A DNA stretch of 6,332 bases from Alistipes sp. (GTDB lineage: Bacteria; Bacteroidota; Bacteroidia; Bacteroidales; Rikenellaceae): assembly GCA_017384185.1 (NCBI GenBank), contig JAFNUH010000063.1, positions 1 through 6,332 on the forward strand, in the 5' to 3' direction. Made by a program: the position numbers and the translations under genes. Below the pieces are notes generated by a model that was not told the DNA's origin, made no database searches, and worked only from the letters and a program-made list of their open reading frames with translations. Positions 1 through 6,332 of the stretch are shown piece by piece (position 1 is the stretch's first letter; each line of letters starts with the position of its first letter).

Positions 1-253
1 GCTGGTTGACAAGGGTGTATCGTTCTCGGAGTTGCGTAACATCGCATTCGCTACCGAGAAGAAGCTCTTGAAGCGAGTGACTCTGTTCGACGTATATGAG
101 GGTGACAAGTTTCCCGAGGGCAAGAAGTCATACGCCTTGGGCTTCACTCTTGAGGATAAGAATCAGACCCTTAACGAGAAGACTATCGAGAAGACTATGG
201 CAAACCTCCAGCGTCAGCTCGAGGCAAAGGCAGGTGCTCAGGTACGTTCGTAA
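1..253 (+). CDS. pheT: Phenylalanyl-tRNA synthetase beta subunit, C-terminal fragment
   Basis: This is the 3' end of pheT; the 5' part lies outside the window. The frame opens at base 2 and gives 83 codons before TAA at 251-253. PheT pairs with PheS in a cytoplasmic alpha2-beta2 enzyme that charges tRNA-Phe. The visible part is the FDX-ACB (ferredoxin-fold anticodon-binding) domain that ends bacterial PheT. It shows the family's order of signatures: a strand with LFDVYEG, then GKKSYALGFTLED, then a TLNEKTIEKTM helix start, and a closing GAQVR just before the stop, where PheT proteins normally end. The internal TTG at 32 is only a possible start codon inside the gene and is not a real start. 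The gene is followed after 20 nt by an intrinsic terminator, so transcription probably ends here rather than running into leuS. Identification rests on family motifs and the correct C-terminal end. Confidence 0.96.
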   Translation, partial: LVDKGVSFSELRNIAFATEKKLLKRVTLFDVYEGDKFPEGKKSYALGFTLEDKNQTLNEKTIEKTMANLQRQLEAKAGAQVRS

Positions 254-273
254 GGCGTTCTGCATATAAAGAG

Positions 274-304
274 AAAAGGTGTCCTTCGTGGACACCTTTT
301 TTTT
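274..304 (+). terminator. Intrinsic terminator after pheT
   Basis: An 11-bp perfect stem pairs AAAAGGTGTCC (274-284) with GGACACCTTTT (290-300) around a 5-nt TTCGT loop, and the T run continues to 304, giving eight T in a row (297-304). It begins 20 nt after the pheT stop. The A run at the 5' side also gives a T run on the other strand, but no minus-strand gene ends here. Confidence 0.93.
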
Positions 305-350
305 GTTGTGTAAGGAGATTTTATTCCCTCTTTCATCTTTTATCTTTAAC

Positions 351-368
351 CCTGCTTCGCAGGCTTTT
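351..368 (+). other. Small hairpin with T-rich tail in the pheT-leuS spacer
   Basis: CCTGC (351-355) and GCAGG (359-363) form a perfect 5-bp stem with a TTC loop, followed by CTTTT. The shape is that of a weak second terminator or a structured spacer repeat. The stem is short and the T run is only four long, so termination here is doubtful. Confidence 0.4.
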
Positions 369-440
369 CCTCCTTCGCACCTCGGCAAAGTGTGCAAGCA
401 CCCTCTGCCCTCGGTTTGGCGTCGGTTGCTCTTTGCTCTC

Positions 441-482
441 TTATCTTTCATCTTTGCTCTTTTATCTTTCATCTTTTTTTCC
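441..482. repeat. Tandem 21-nt TTATCTTTCATCTTT units
   Basis: Two adjacent copies with a 21-nt period begin at 441 and 462, and both share TTATCTTTCATCTTT. A third partial copy, TATCTTTG, follows at 483-490 with a one-base slip. The related tract TTTCATCTTTTATCTTT lies upstream at 331-347. This strand is almost purely pyrimidine. Similar AAAGATGAAAGATAA-type spacer sequence is, as I recall, common between Bacteroidales genes, and its role is not known to me. Confidence 0.7.
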
Positions 483-490
483 TATCTTTG
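483..490 (+). promoter_or_regulatory. Probable Bacteroidetes-type -7 promoter element for leuS
   Basis: TATCTTTG fits the TAnnTTTG consensus recognised by the Bacteroidetes primary sigma factor. It lies about 90 nt upstream of the leuS ATG, so the transcript would start near 495-498 and carry a leader of roughly 85 nt. The expected -33 TTTG is not well placed: the nearest upstream TTTG (453-456) is too far away. The box also emerges from a repeat unit ending in ATCTTT, so a chance match is possible. Confidence 0.5.
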
Positions 491-581
491 TCGGTTAGAG
501 GTTGCCCACTCGGTGGCGAGGTGCTACGAGCAGGCAAAATAGTCGAAAACAGACGAACAAAAACAAAAAACAGATACAACT

Positions 582-3335
582 ATGGAGTACAATTTCAAGT
601 CGATTGAGAGCAAATGGCAAGAGCTCTGGAACAGTCGCAAGACCTATCACGTGGAGGTTGATCCCTCACGTCCCAAGTTCTACGTTTTGGATATGTTCCC
701 CTACCCCTCGGGTGCGGGTCTGCACGTAGGACACCCGCTGGGTTACATCGCATCGGATATCTATTCACGCTACAAGCGTCTGTGCGGTTTCAATGTATTG
801 CACCCGATGGGTTATGACGCATTTGGTCTGCCCGCCGAGCAGTATGCTATTCAGACAGGTCAGCACCCCGCCGTAACCACCGAGCAGAACATCAACCGCT
901 ACCGTGAGCAGATGGATAAGATTGGTTTCTGCTACGACTGGGACCGTGAGGTACGCACCTGCGAGCCCGAGTACTACAAGTGGACACAGTGGGCATTCCT
1001 GAAGATGTACGACCACTACTACTGCAACGACGCACAGAAGGCACTCCCCATCAAGGAGCTGGTTGAGAAGTTTGCTCAGTGTGGCTCGGAGGGTCTGAAC
1101 GCCGCTTGCACCGTGCCTATGTCGTTTACTGCCGAGCAGTGGAACGCCTACTCGGAGGAGGAGCGTGAGCAGGTATTGCAGAACTACCGCCTGGCATATC
1201 GTGCCGACACGATGGTGAACTGGTGTCCGCAGCTGGGTACCGTATTAGCTAACGACGAGGTGAAGGATGGCTTGTCGGTACGTGGTGGCTTCCCCGTGGA
1301 GCAGAAGCGTATGAAGCAGTGGTCACTGCGTGTTACAGCCTACGCACAGCGTATGTTGGACGGCTTGGAGACTCTGGAGTGGAGCGACTCGTTGAAGGAG
1401 ATTCAGCGTAACTGGATTGGTCGCTCGGTAGGTGCGCAGGTATTCTTCGACGTGAAGGACTCGGAGCGCAAGCTGGAGATTTTCACAACTCGTCCCGATA
1501 CAATCTTTGGTGTAACGTTTATGGTTATCGCCCCCGAGCACGAGTGGGTGGAGGAGCTTACCACAGCCGAGAACAAGGAGGCGGTGGAGGCTTACATCGC
1601 CGAGACTAAGAAGCGTTCGGAGCGTGAGCGTATCGCCGAGACACGCCGTGTGAGCGGTGTTGCTACGGGCTCGTACGCCATCAACCCCTTCACAGGCAAC
1701 GCTATTCCTATCTATATTTCGGATTATGTATTGGCGGGCTACGGTACAGGTGCTATTATGGCAGTGCCGGCGCACGACTCACGAGACTACGCCTTCGCAC
1801 GTCACTTCGGTTTGGAGATTATCCCCGTAGTAGAGGGCGGTAACATCGAGGTGGAGTCATACGACGCTAAGGCGGGTAAGATGATTAACTCAGGCTTCCT
1901 GACAGGTATGGACGTTACGGAAGCTATCCCCGCAATGTTCGACGAGGTGGAGAAGCGTGGCTTGGGTAAGAAGCTCATCAACTACCGTCTGCGTGACGCT
2001 ATCTTCTCACGTCAGCGTTATTGGGGCGAGCCCTTCCCCGTATATTACAAGGGCGAGACAGCATACCCGCTGCCCGAGGATAAGTTGCCGTTGGAGCTTC
2101 CTCCCATCGAAAACTTCGGTCCCACAGAGCAGGGCGAGCCTCCCTTGGCACGTGTTGCGGAGTGGACATTCGACGGCTGCCCGTTGGAGCTCTCGACAAT
2201 GCCGGGCTTCGCCGGCTCATCGGCTTACTTCTTGCGATATATGGATCCCCGCAACTCGGAGGCTCTGGTATCGAAGGAGGCGAACGACTACTGGCGTAAC
2301 GTTGACCTCTATGTGGGCGGTATCGAGCACGCAACGGGTCACTTGATGTACTCACGTTTCTGGAATATGTTCCTCTACGACTTGGGTTATGTATGCGAGT
2401 CGGAGCCCTTCAAGAAGCTGGTTAACCAGGGTATGATTCAGGGTCGCTCGAACTTCGTATATCGTGTCGTAGGTACAAATAAGTTCGTATCGCTCGGCTT
2501 GAAGGGCGACTACGAGACACAGGAGATTCACGTCGATGTAAACATCGTCAAGAACGACCAGCTCGACCTTGAGGCATTCCGTGCTTGGCGTCCCGAGTTC
2601 AAGGATGCAGAGTTTATCCTTGAGGATGGCAAGTATGTCTGCGGCTGGGCTATCGAGAAGATGTCGAAGTCGATGTTCAACGTCGTAAACCCCGACCACA
2701 TCGTCGAGAACTACGGTGCCGACACATTGCGTATGTACGAGATGTTCCTCGGTCCGTTGGAGCAGTCGAAGCCCTGGGATACAAACGGTATCGACGGTGT
2801 TCACAAGTTCTTGCGTAAGTTCTGGCGCTTGTTCTTCGACCGTGAGGGCGCATTTGCTCTTACCGACGAGGCTGCAACACCTGCCGAGTTGAAGACCCTG
2901 CACAAGACAATCAAGAAGATTCGTGAGGATATTGAGAACTTTTCGTTCAACACCTCAGTTTCAGCCTTTATGATTTGCCTCAATGAGTTGGGCGCTTGCC
3001 ACAAGCGTGAGATTTTGGAGCCGCTGACAATCCTTATCGCCCCCTTCGCACCGCACATCGCCGAGGAGTTGTGGGAGGCTATGGGTCACGCCGAGACAAT
3101 CTTCGATGCGGCATACCCGACCTTCGACGAGAAGCACCTCGTGGAGAGCTCGTTCGAGTACCCCGTGATGGTGAACGGCAAGTTGCGTTTCAAGCAGACT
3201 TACGCTTTAGATATGGGTCCTGCGGAGATTCAGGCAGACATCGTCACAACCGAGGGCGCACAGAAGTGGCTTGAGGGCAAGGCTCCCAAGAAGATTATTG
3301 TCGTGAAGGGCAAAATCATTAACATTGTAATGTAA
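582..3335 (+). CDS. leuS: Leucyl-tRNA synthetase
   Basis: Class Ia aminoacyl-tRNA synthetase that charges tRNA-Leu with leucine in the cytoplasm and hydrolyses mischarged tRNA. The 917 residues show the HIGH-type motif as HVGH (48-51, within [12 protein letters not shown]) and KMSKS at 693-697. The CP1 editing domain starts near NWIGRS (277-282); it carries the threonine-rich TTRPDT (302-307) and [15 protein letters not shown], with the conserved editing aspartates at D399 and D402. An insert rich in charged residues lies between the editing part and KMSKS (about 621-690). The anticodon-binding helices follow (about 740-860), then a C-terminal tRNA-binding domain ending GKIINIVM. It is longer than the roughly 860-residue E. 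coli enzyme, mostly through an extra segment at about 147-207. The zinc-ligand cysteines known in E. coli after NWCP are absent here (DGLSVRGG). The ATG at 582 fits the LeuRS N-terminus ([14 protein letters not shown]). The leader is A-rich without a clear Shine-Dalgarno, usual for Bacteroidetes. Confidence 0.98.
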   Translation: MEYNFKSIESKWQELWNSRKTYHVEVDPSRPKFYVLDMFPYPSGAGLHVGHPLGYIASDIYSRYKRLCGFNVLHPMGYDAFGLPAEQYAIQTGQHPAVTTEQNINRYREQMDKIGFCYDWDREVRTCEPEYYKWTQWAFLKMYDHYYCNDAQKALPIKELVEKFAQCGSEGLNAACTVPMSFTAEQWNAYSEEEREQVLQNYRLAYRADTMVNWCPQLGTVLANDEVKDGLSVRGGFPVEQKRMKQWSLRVTAYAQRMLDGLETLEWSDSLKEIQRNWIGRSVGAQVFFDVKDSERKLEIFTTRPDTIFGVTFMVIAPEHEWVEELTTAENKEAVEAYIAETKKRSERERIAETRRVSGVATGSYAINPFTGNAIPIYISDYVLAGYGTGAIMAVPAHDSRDYAFARHFGLEIIPVVEGGNIEVESYDAKAGKMINSGFLTGMDVTEAIPAMFDEVEKRGLGKKLINYRLRDAIFSRQRYWGEPFPVYYKGETAYPLPEDKLPLELPPIENFGPTEQGEPPLARVAEWTFDGCPLELSTMPGFAGSSAYFLRYMDPRNSEALVSKEANDYWRNVDLYVGGIEHATGHLMYSRFWNMFLYDLGYVCESEPFKKLVNQGMIQGRSNFVYRVVGTNKFVSLGLKGDYETQEIHVDVNIVKNDQLDLEAFRAWRPEFKDAEFILEDGKYVCGWAIEKMSKSMFNVVNPDHIVENYGADTLRMYEMFLGPLEQSKPWDTNGIDGVHKFLRKFWRLFFDREGAFALTDEAATPAELKTLHKTIKKIREDIENFSFNTSVSAFMICLNELGACHKREILEPLTILIAPFAPHIAEELWEAMGHAETIFDAAYPTFDEKHLVESSFEYPVMVNGKLRFKQTYALDMGPAEIQADIVTTEGAQKWLEGKAPKKIIVVKGKIINIVM

Positions 3336-3348
3336 AACATTTCGTCAT

Positions 3349-3375
3349 ACCGATGGGTCATTGCGACCCTTCGGT
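3349..3375. other. Two-part hairpin between leuS and the hydrolase genes
   Basis: ACCGA (3349-3353) pairs with TCGGT (3371-3375) and GGGTC (3355-3359) pairs with GACCC (3365-3369). A single T-T mismatch separates the two 5-bp helices, and a 5-nt ATTGC loop closes the structure. No T run follows (the next bases are GTGGTGTTATT), so it is not a normal intrinsic terminator. It could be an RNA processing or stability element, a weak attenuator between leuS and the hydrolase pair, or a copy of a dispersed palindromic spacer repeat. Confidence 0.65.
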
Positions 3376-3406
3376 GTGGTGTTATTCAACCTAAACAACC
3401 ATAACT

Positions 3407-5149
3407 ATGAAGACAAAGTGGATAATCCTGCTACTTAGCATTTTCAGCCTGCTTAGCGCAAGTGCGCTGGAGCGTGTTCCCGTATGGCCCAAGGGCAAGA
3501 TGCCCAATGCGCAGAGCCATCAGATTGCGGCTATGACTGACGAGACAGGCAAGGAGGGTTTCAACGCCGACAAGCATCGCACAGCCTACCTCGAGTGGGG
3601 CGAGAAGCCTGCGGCGGCGGTCGATAACGACGCTTGTATGATTCTCATCTCGGGCGGCAGCTATCAGAACTGCTGCGACGTAGGTCTTATCAAGATGTGG
3701 CGTGAGGAGCTTACAAAGCTCGGCTTCCAGACCGTAAACTTTGTCTATCGTACACCCCGCCCCGTCGGTCTGCCTATCTATCAGACGGCGTGGGAGGATG
3801 GTCAGCGTGCTGTGCGTATGGTGCGTAATGAGGCTGCAAAGCGTGGCTACGACCCCGAGAAGATTGGCGTAATCTCTATGTCGGCAGGCTCGCACCTGGC
3901 ACTCCTGCTCGCAACAAGCTCGCAGACGGCTGCCTACGAGAAGGTGGATAAGCTGGACGACGTTCCCTGCCACATCAACTGGGCTGTGGTAAACGCCCCC
4001 GCATACGTCACAACCGACGGCGAGACAGGCACACGTGCAACACGAGATGGTTATGGTATTGACGTGAAGATTTCCGACGTCTTCAAGTTTGACGCTAAGA
4101 CCTGCCCGATGACGCTCCAGCACGGTGGCAAGGACCCCTACACACCCAACGGCTCGACACTCGTATATCGTAAGTTGCGTGAGATGAAGGTGCCTGCCGA
4201 GTTGCACCTCTACCCCGACAAGGGTCACGGTGCATTTGGCTTCGAGCGCACTATTGAGTTTATGCGTCAGATGGGCTTTATGGGCGAGTTAGGCAAGGAG
4301 GAGGTGCTGATGGAGCGCTACGCCAGCGACGATGCCCGTGCCGACAAGATTTTGCAGGATGTATGGCCCGAGGGCAAGACACCCTCGTTCCAGGAGCATC
4401 AGTGCAAGCCCTACATCGAGTGGCATATGCCTAAGAATCTCAAGTCGAAGGGTATTCAGATTATCTACTCGGGCGGCAGCTACACGGGTAACGACCCCGA
4501 TGGTTTTGAGGTTGCACCCATACGTCGTCACCTCAACGAGTTGGGTATCACGGTCGTGACGCTCAAGTACCGCACACCCCGCCCATCGAAGGAGAGTGGC
4601 TTGGCGAAGCACACTACGGCTTGGCAGGATTTGCAGCGCACCGTGCGTCTGGTGCGTAGTCAGGCTGAGGGCTACGGTCTTGACCCCAACAACATTGGTA
4701 TTATGGGTAGCTCGGCAGGTGGTCACCTCACGCTGATGGGTGTGACAAGCTCACGCCACCAGGCATACCTCCCCATTGACGAGGTGGATAAGTTGCCCTG
4801 CAACGTTCAGTGGGGCGTGGGTATCTACCCCGCATACGCCCTCACAGATGGTGCTGACAAGAATAACACAACGGGCGGCAATGCCGACAGCGCAGTGCTC
4901 GTTCCTGAGTTCAGCTTCGACCTCGACACGGCTCCGATGTATCTGGTACACGGCGACGCTGACGGCTGGGCTGCGATGAACTCGGTGAAGGTGTGGGAGA
5001 AGATGCGTGCGATGGGTATCCAGTGCGAGTTGCACACCTTGGCTCTGCGTCCCCACTGCTTCCAGCGCAATGCGGCACCCGGCACGGGTAGCTACAACTT
5101 CGTGGAGCGCATTGGCGAGTATGTCAAGGGTCGCTTGAAGATGGAGTAG
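3407..5149 (+). CDS. Exported tandem-module alpha/beta-hydrolase (esterase-like)
   Basis: 580-residue serine hydrolase built from two homologous alpha/beta-hydrolase modules. Residues 1-20 form a Sec signal peptide (MKTK, a hydrophobic core, then ASA before LERV), so it acts in the periplasm or outside. Both modules open alike: VWPKGKMPNAQSHQ (26-39) and VWPEGKTPSFQEHQ (319-332). Each then has an oxyanion-type SGGSY (82-86; 355-359), a YRTPRP motif (114-119; 388-393), a TAW..xQR.VR.VR helix, a nucleophile elbow, a DKL..PC...W segment and a late Asp and His. Likely triads are Ser159/Asp243/His274 and Ser436/Asp519/His550. The second elbow is canonical GSSAGGH. The first is SMSAGSH, with Ser in place of two glycines, so its activity may differ. 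The nearest families are acetyl-xylan and feruloyl-esterase-like hydrolases; the substrate is unknown. The ATG at 3407 is chosen because it begins the signal peptide. It probably forms an operon with the hydrolase 19 nt downstream. Confidence 0.85.
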   Translation: MKTKWIILLLSIFSLLSASALERVPVWPKGKMPNAQSHQIAAMTDETGKEGFNADKHRTAYLEWGEKPAAAVDNDACMILISGGSYQNCCDVGLIKMWREELTKLGFQTVNFVYRTPRPVGLPIYQTAWEDGQRAVRMVRNEAAKRGYDPEKIGVISMSAGSHLALLLATSSQTAAYEKVDKLDDVPCHINWAVVNAPAYVTTDGETGTRATRDGYGIDVKISDVFKFDAKTCPMTLQHGGKDPYTPNGSTLVYRKLREMKVPAELHLYPDKGHGAFGFERTIEFMRQMGFMGELGKEEVLMERYASDDARADKILQDVWPEGKTPSFQEHQCKPYIEWHMPKNLKSKGIQIIYSGGSYTGNDPDGFEVAPIRRHLNELGITVVTLKYRTPRPSKESGLAKHTTAWQDLQRTVRLVRSQAEGYGLDPNNIGIMGSSAGGHLTLMGVTSSRHQAYLPIDEVDKLPCNVQWGVGIYPAYALTDGADKNNTTGGNADSAVLVPEFSFDLDTAPMYLVHGDADGWAAMNSVKVWEKMRAMGIQCELHTLALRPHCFQRNAAPGTGSYNFVERIGEYVKGRLKME

Positions 5150-5168
5150 AACGTAAAGGTCGAAAATT

Positions 5169-6059
5169 ATGAAACTTAATGCACTTTTGGCGATAGTTGC
5201 ATCGCTCTTTATTATGAACTCACAGGCACAGGATTTGACAATTAAGTTGTGGGACAACGCCACAGCACCCCACTCAAACCGCCTCACGGGCGAGGATAAG
5301 GATGAGGGTCAGGAGCGTATCTCTAACACCAACGTTGCCGAGCTATATATCTACGAGGCAGAGCCCGCAAAGGCTACGGGTCAGGCGGTGGTGATATGCC
5401 CGGGTGGTGGTTATCGCCTCTTGGCTATGGGTCACGAGGGTCATCAGTATGCTAAGTGGATGGCAGAGAATGGCATCACAACAGCCGTGCTGAAGTACCG
5501 TCTGCCCAACAACACCCCGCAGGTGCCGATGGAGGATGCTGCCGAGGCGTTGCGCTATATGAAGGAGGAGTATCGTGGTAAGGCGGCAATCAAGCAGCTG
5601 GGTATTATGGGCTTCTCGGCGGGTGGTCACCTGGCGGCATCGACAGCCGTAGGCTCACTGAAGGCTAATGGCGACACATCGGCACGTGCAGCGTTGCGTC
5701 CCGACTTCGCCGTGTTGTTCTACCCCGTGATTACGGGTCATCCGTTGCAGACACATAAGGGCTCGTACGACTATCTCTTGGGCAAAGAGCGCACACAGGA
5801 GCTGACCGACAGATGGTCTCCCGAGTTGGTGGCAGGCAAGGATGCGCCGCAGACGCTACTGATTCTCTCGAGTGACGATGCGACAGTGCCCCCTATCAAC
5901 TCAACGAAGTTCTACAACGCCCTGCGTGAGTTGGGTATCCCCGCCTCGATTAACATTCTCCCCTCGGGAGGTCACGGCTGGGGTTTTCGTGATTCGTTCA
6001 AGTATAAAGCCATCTGGCAGGAGACGATGTTAGAGTGGCTCGCAAGTATAAAGAAATAG
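5169..6059 (+). CDS. Exported single-domain alpha/beta-hydrolase (acetyl-xylan-esterase-like)
   Basis: 296-residue secreted or periplasmic serine hydrolase. Residues 1-20 are a signal peptide (MKLN, a hydrophobic stretch, then NSQA before QDLT). The mature part begins with a KLWDNATAPHSN segment typical of Bacteroidetes esterase-like hydrolases. The oxyanion-hole motif PGGGY is at 78-82, LKYRLP at 108-113, the nucleophile elbow GFSAGGH at 148-154 (Ser150), the acid in SSDDATVP (Asp237) and the base in GGHGWGF (His269), so the triad is complete. Its length is normal for a single-domain family member. It resembles both modules of the upstream gene in architecture, most closely module 2 in the elbow. 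The gap to the upstream stop is 19 nt and contains AAAGG at 5155-5159, nine bases before the ATG, a plausible ribosome site. Co-transcription with the upstream gene is likely, and both end at the terminator at 6095-6126. Esterase or deacetylase activity on plant or mucin glycans is a family-based guess. Confidence 0.87.
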   Translation: MKLNALLAIVASLFIMNSQAQDLTIKLWDNATAPHSNRLTGEDKDEGQERISNTNVAELYIYEAEPAKATGQAVVICPGGGYRLLAMGHEGHQYAKWMAENGITTAVLKYRLPNNTPQVPMEDAAEALRYMKEEYRGKAAIKQLGIMGFSAGGHLAASTAVGSLKANGDTSARAALRPDFAVLFYPVITGHPLQTHKGSYDYLLGKERTQELTDRWSPELVAGKDAPQTLLILSSDDATVPPINSTKFYNALRELGIPASINILPSGGHGWGFRDSFKYKAIWQETMLEWLASIKK

Positions 6060-6094
6060 CTCTTGTTATACAATTTCTCGGATTTTTGAAAAAT

Positions 6095-6126
6095 AAAAAA
6101 GGTTGTCCAAGCGGGCAACCTTTTTT
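6095..6126. terminator. Bidirectional intrinsic terminator between convergent genes
   Basis: GGTTGTCC (6101-6108) pairs with GGGCAACC (6113-6120), with one G-T wobble, around an AAGC loop. Six A before the stem (6095-6100) match six T after it (6121-6126), giving a 14-bp helix with a U tract when read from either strand. It lies 36 nt after the plus-strand hydrolase stop and 20 nt beyond the stop of the minus-strand gene, so it can serve both. Confidence 0.92.
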
Positions 6127-6130
6127 GTGG

Positions 6131-6154
6131 GTGTTATATTAATTCTTATAACGC
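6131..6154. repeat. Short AT-rich inverted repeat at the minus-strand gene's stop
   Basis: GTGTTATA (6131-6138) pairs with TATAACGC (6147-6154), with one T-G wobble and an 8-nt loop. It overlaps the stop codon and last two codons of the minus-strand gene, directly before the bidirectional terminator. It may form a weak hairpin at the end of that mRNA, or be coincidental. Confidence 0.35.
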
Positions 6155-6332
6155 CTCTATCACGGCATCTACATCCTCTGAGCGTGTTGCCCACGATGTG
6201 GCAAGGCGAACAACAAGACGACCATCCGAGGTGCGCTCCCACTCCGAGAAGGTAGTGAGCGTGCGAAGGTGCGCCTCCTGCTCTGCGATGAGTGCGATGA
6301 AGACCTGATTTGTGGGCGACTCGGCATATACC
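6146..6332 (-). CDS. ltaE: L-threonine aldolase-family PLP enzyme, C-terminal fragment
   Basis: Only the last 61 codons are in the window, read from the right edge on the minus strand to a TAA at 6148-6146. The peptide has the features of the small C-terminal domain of low-specificity L-threonine aldolase and its relatives: ESPTNQVF near the start, then a FSEWERTSDGRLVVRLATSWATRSEDVDAVIEAL ending split here as FSEWERTSDG, RLVVRLATSWAT and RSEDVDAVIEAL. The family usually has SPTNQ.F, then W or F with an Arg-rich strand, then TSWAT..EDVD before the stop. Such enzymes use pyridoxal phosphate to cleave threonine or allo-threonine to glycine and acetaldehyde. The catalytic lysine lies outside the window. 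A related beta-eliminating lyase of the same fold cannot be excluded. The gene converges on the hydrolase pair and shares its terminator. Confidence 0.72.
   Translation of the reverse strand, partial: VYAESPTNQVFIALIAEQEAHLRTLTTFSEWERTSDGRLVVRLATSWATRSEDVDAVIEAL

Larger units (their letters stand above)
377..524. repeat. Imperfect inverted repeat flanking the pyrimidine tract
   Basis: The left arm at 377-397 begins GCACCTCGGCAAAGTG and ends TGCAA. The reverse complement of 502-524 begins GCACCTCGCCACCGAGTG and ends GGCAA. The outer 8 bases are identical and most of the remainder matches once a 2-base gap is allowed. The arms are about 105 nt apart and enclose the TTATCTTTCATCTTT units and the putative leuS promoter. 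They could pair in a long RNA, or mark a small dispersed spacer element. Found by eye; no statistical test was possible. Confidence 0.4.
254..581. other. Non-coding spacer between pheT and leuS
   Basis: This 328-nt stretch has no credible gene. It holds, in order, the pheT terminator (274-304), a TTTCATCTTTTATCTTT tract (331-347), a short hairpin with a CTTTT tail (351-368), the left arm of an imperfect inverted repeat (377-397), two tandem TTATCTTTCATCTTT units (441-482), a likely -7 promoter box (483-490), the right arm of the inverted repeat (502-524) and an A-rich leader before leuS. Open frames here (for example one from a GTG at 279, inside the terminator stem, to 542) translate to low-complexity Phe/Leu/Ser strings made by the pyrimidine repeats and look like no known protein. 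Confidence 0.85.

Noticed and set aside
441..490. Tandem 21-nt units considered as a CRISPR array
   Set aside because: Only two full copies are present, they are directly adjacent without unique spacers, and no cas gene is nearby.
506..516. Small hairpin CCAC-TCG-GTGG region within the leuS leader
   Set aside because: The stem is only 4-5 bp with a mismatch just outside; it is already part of the inverted-repeat arm and is too small to support as a separate regulatory structure.
128..542. Possible small proteins in the pheT-leuS region on either strand
   Set aside because: The frames start inside pheT or the terminator stem and translate the pyrimidine repeats into low-complexity strings (for example KDKRAKMKDKRAK on the minus strand). 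There is no ribosome site and no family resemblance.
491..581. T-box or amino-acid leader-peptide control of leuS
   Set aside because: No T-box core motif, no terminator-antiterminator pair before the ATG, and no short Leu-rich frame with a start codon in the likely leader.
3431..4228. Long minus-strand open frame (265 codons) opposite hydrolase module 1, and similar antisense frames over leuS and both hydrolases
   Set aside because: They lie wholly opposite genes with clear family motifs, arise from the strong GAG/AAG/CGT codon bias that lacks antisense stops, and their translations show no recognisable domain.
1..6332. tRNA, rRNA, insertion sequence, phage or defence genes
   Set aside because: No cloverleaf, CCA end, transposase motif, terminal repeat pair with a coding core, or defence-protein motif was seen on either strand; codon use is even across the genes.

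Overview
The window looks like a chromosomal fragment of a Bacteroidales bacterium, probably a gut member (Alistipes/Rikenellaceae-like or a related family; I cannot fix the genus). Supporting signs are moderate GC, strong use of AAG, GAG, CGT and GGT codons, A-rich leaders with little Shine-Dalgarno signal, a TAnnTTTG-type -7 promoter element, a LeuRS with insertions of the Bacteroidetes kind, and pyrimidine-rich TTATCTTTCATCTTT spacer DNA.

Layout: (1) positions 1-253 hold the 3' end of pheT (phenylalanyl-tRNA synthetase beta chain, anticodon-binding FDX-ACB domain), closed by a strong intrinsic terminator at 274-304. (2) Positions 254-581 are a non-coding spacer with that terminator, a small hairpin, an imperfect long inverted repeat, tandem TTATCTTTCATCTTT units and a likely -7 box for the next gene. 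(3) Positions 582-3335 encode full-length leucyl-tRNA synthetase (leuS, 917 aa). (4) A 71-nt gap with a two-part hairpin leads to two exported alpha/beta-hydrolases. The first (3407-5149, 580 aa) is a tandem fusion of two hydrolase modules. The second (5169-6059, 296 aa) is a single-module enzyme starting 19 nt later. (5) A bidirectional terminator (6095-6126) separates these from a convergent gene on the minus strand, of which only the last 61 codons are visible; it reads as the C-terminus of a PLP-dependent L-threonine aldolase.

Functionally the window joins housekeeping translation genes (pheT, leuS) to a small probable operon that supplies three related serine-hydrolase domains outside the cytoplasm. 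By family resemblance these are esterase or deacetylase-like, possibly acting on acetylated or feruloylated glycans, but no substrate can be read from the sequence and no glycosidase, SusC/D or regulator gene is visible. I see no mobile element, CRISPR array, tRNA, rRNA or defence system. The parts most worth a second look are the duplicated-module hydrolase next to its single-module relative, the structured pheT-leuS spacer, and the hairpin between leuS and the hydrolases.
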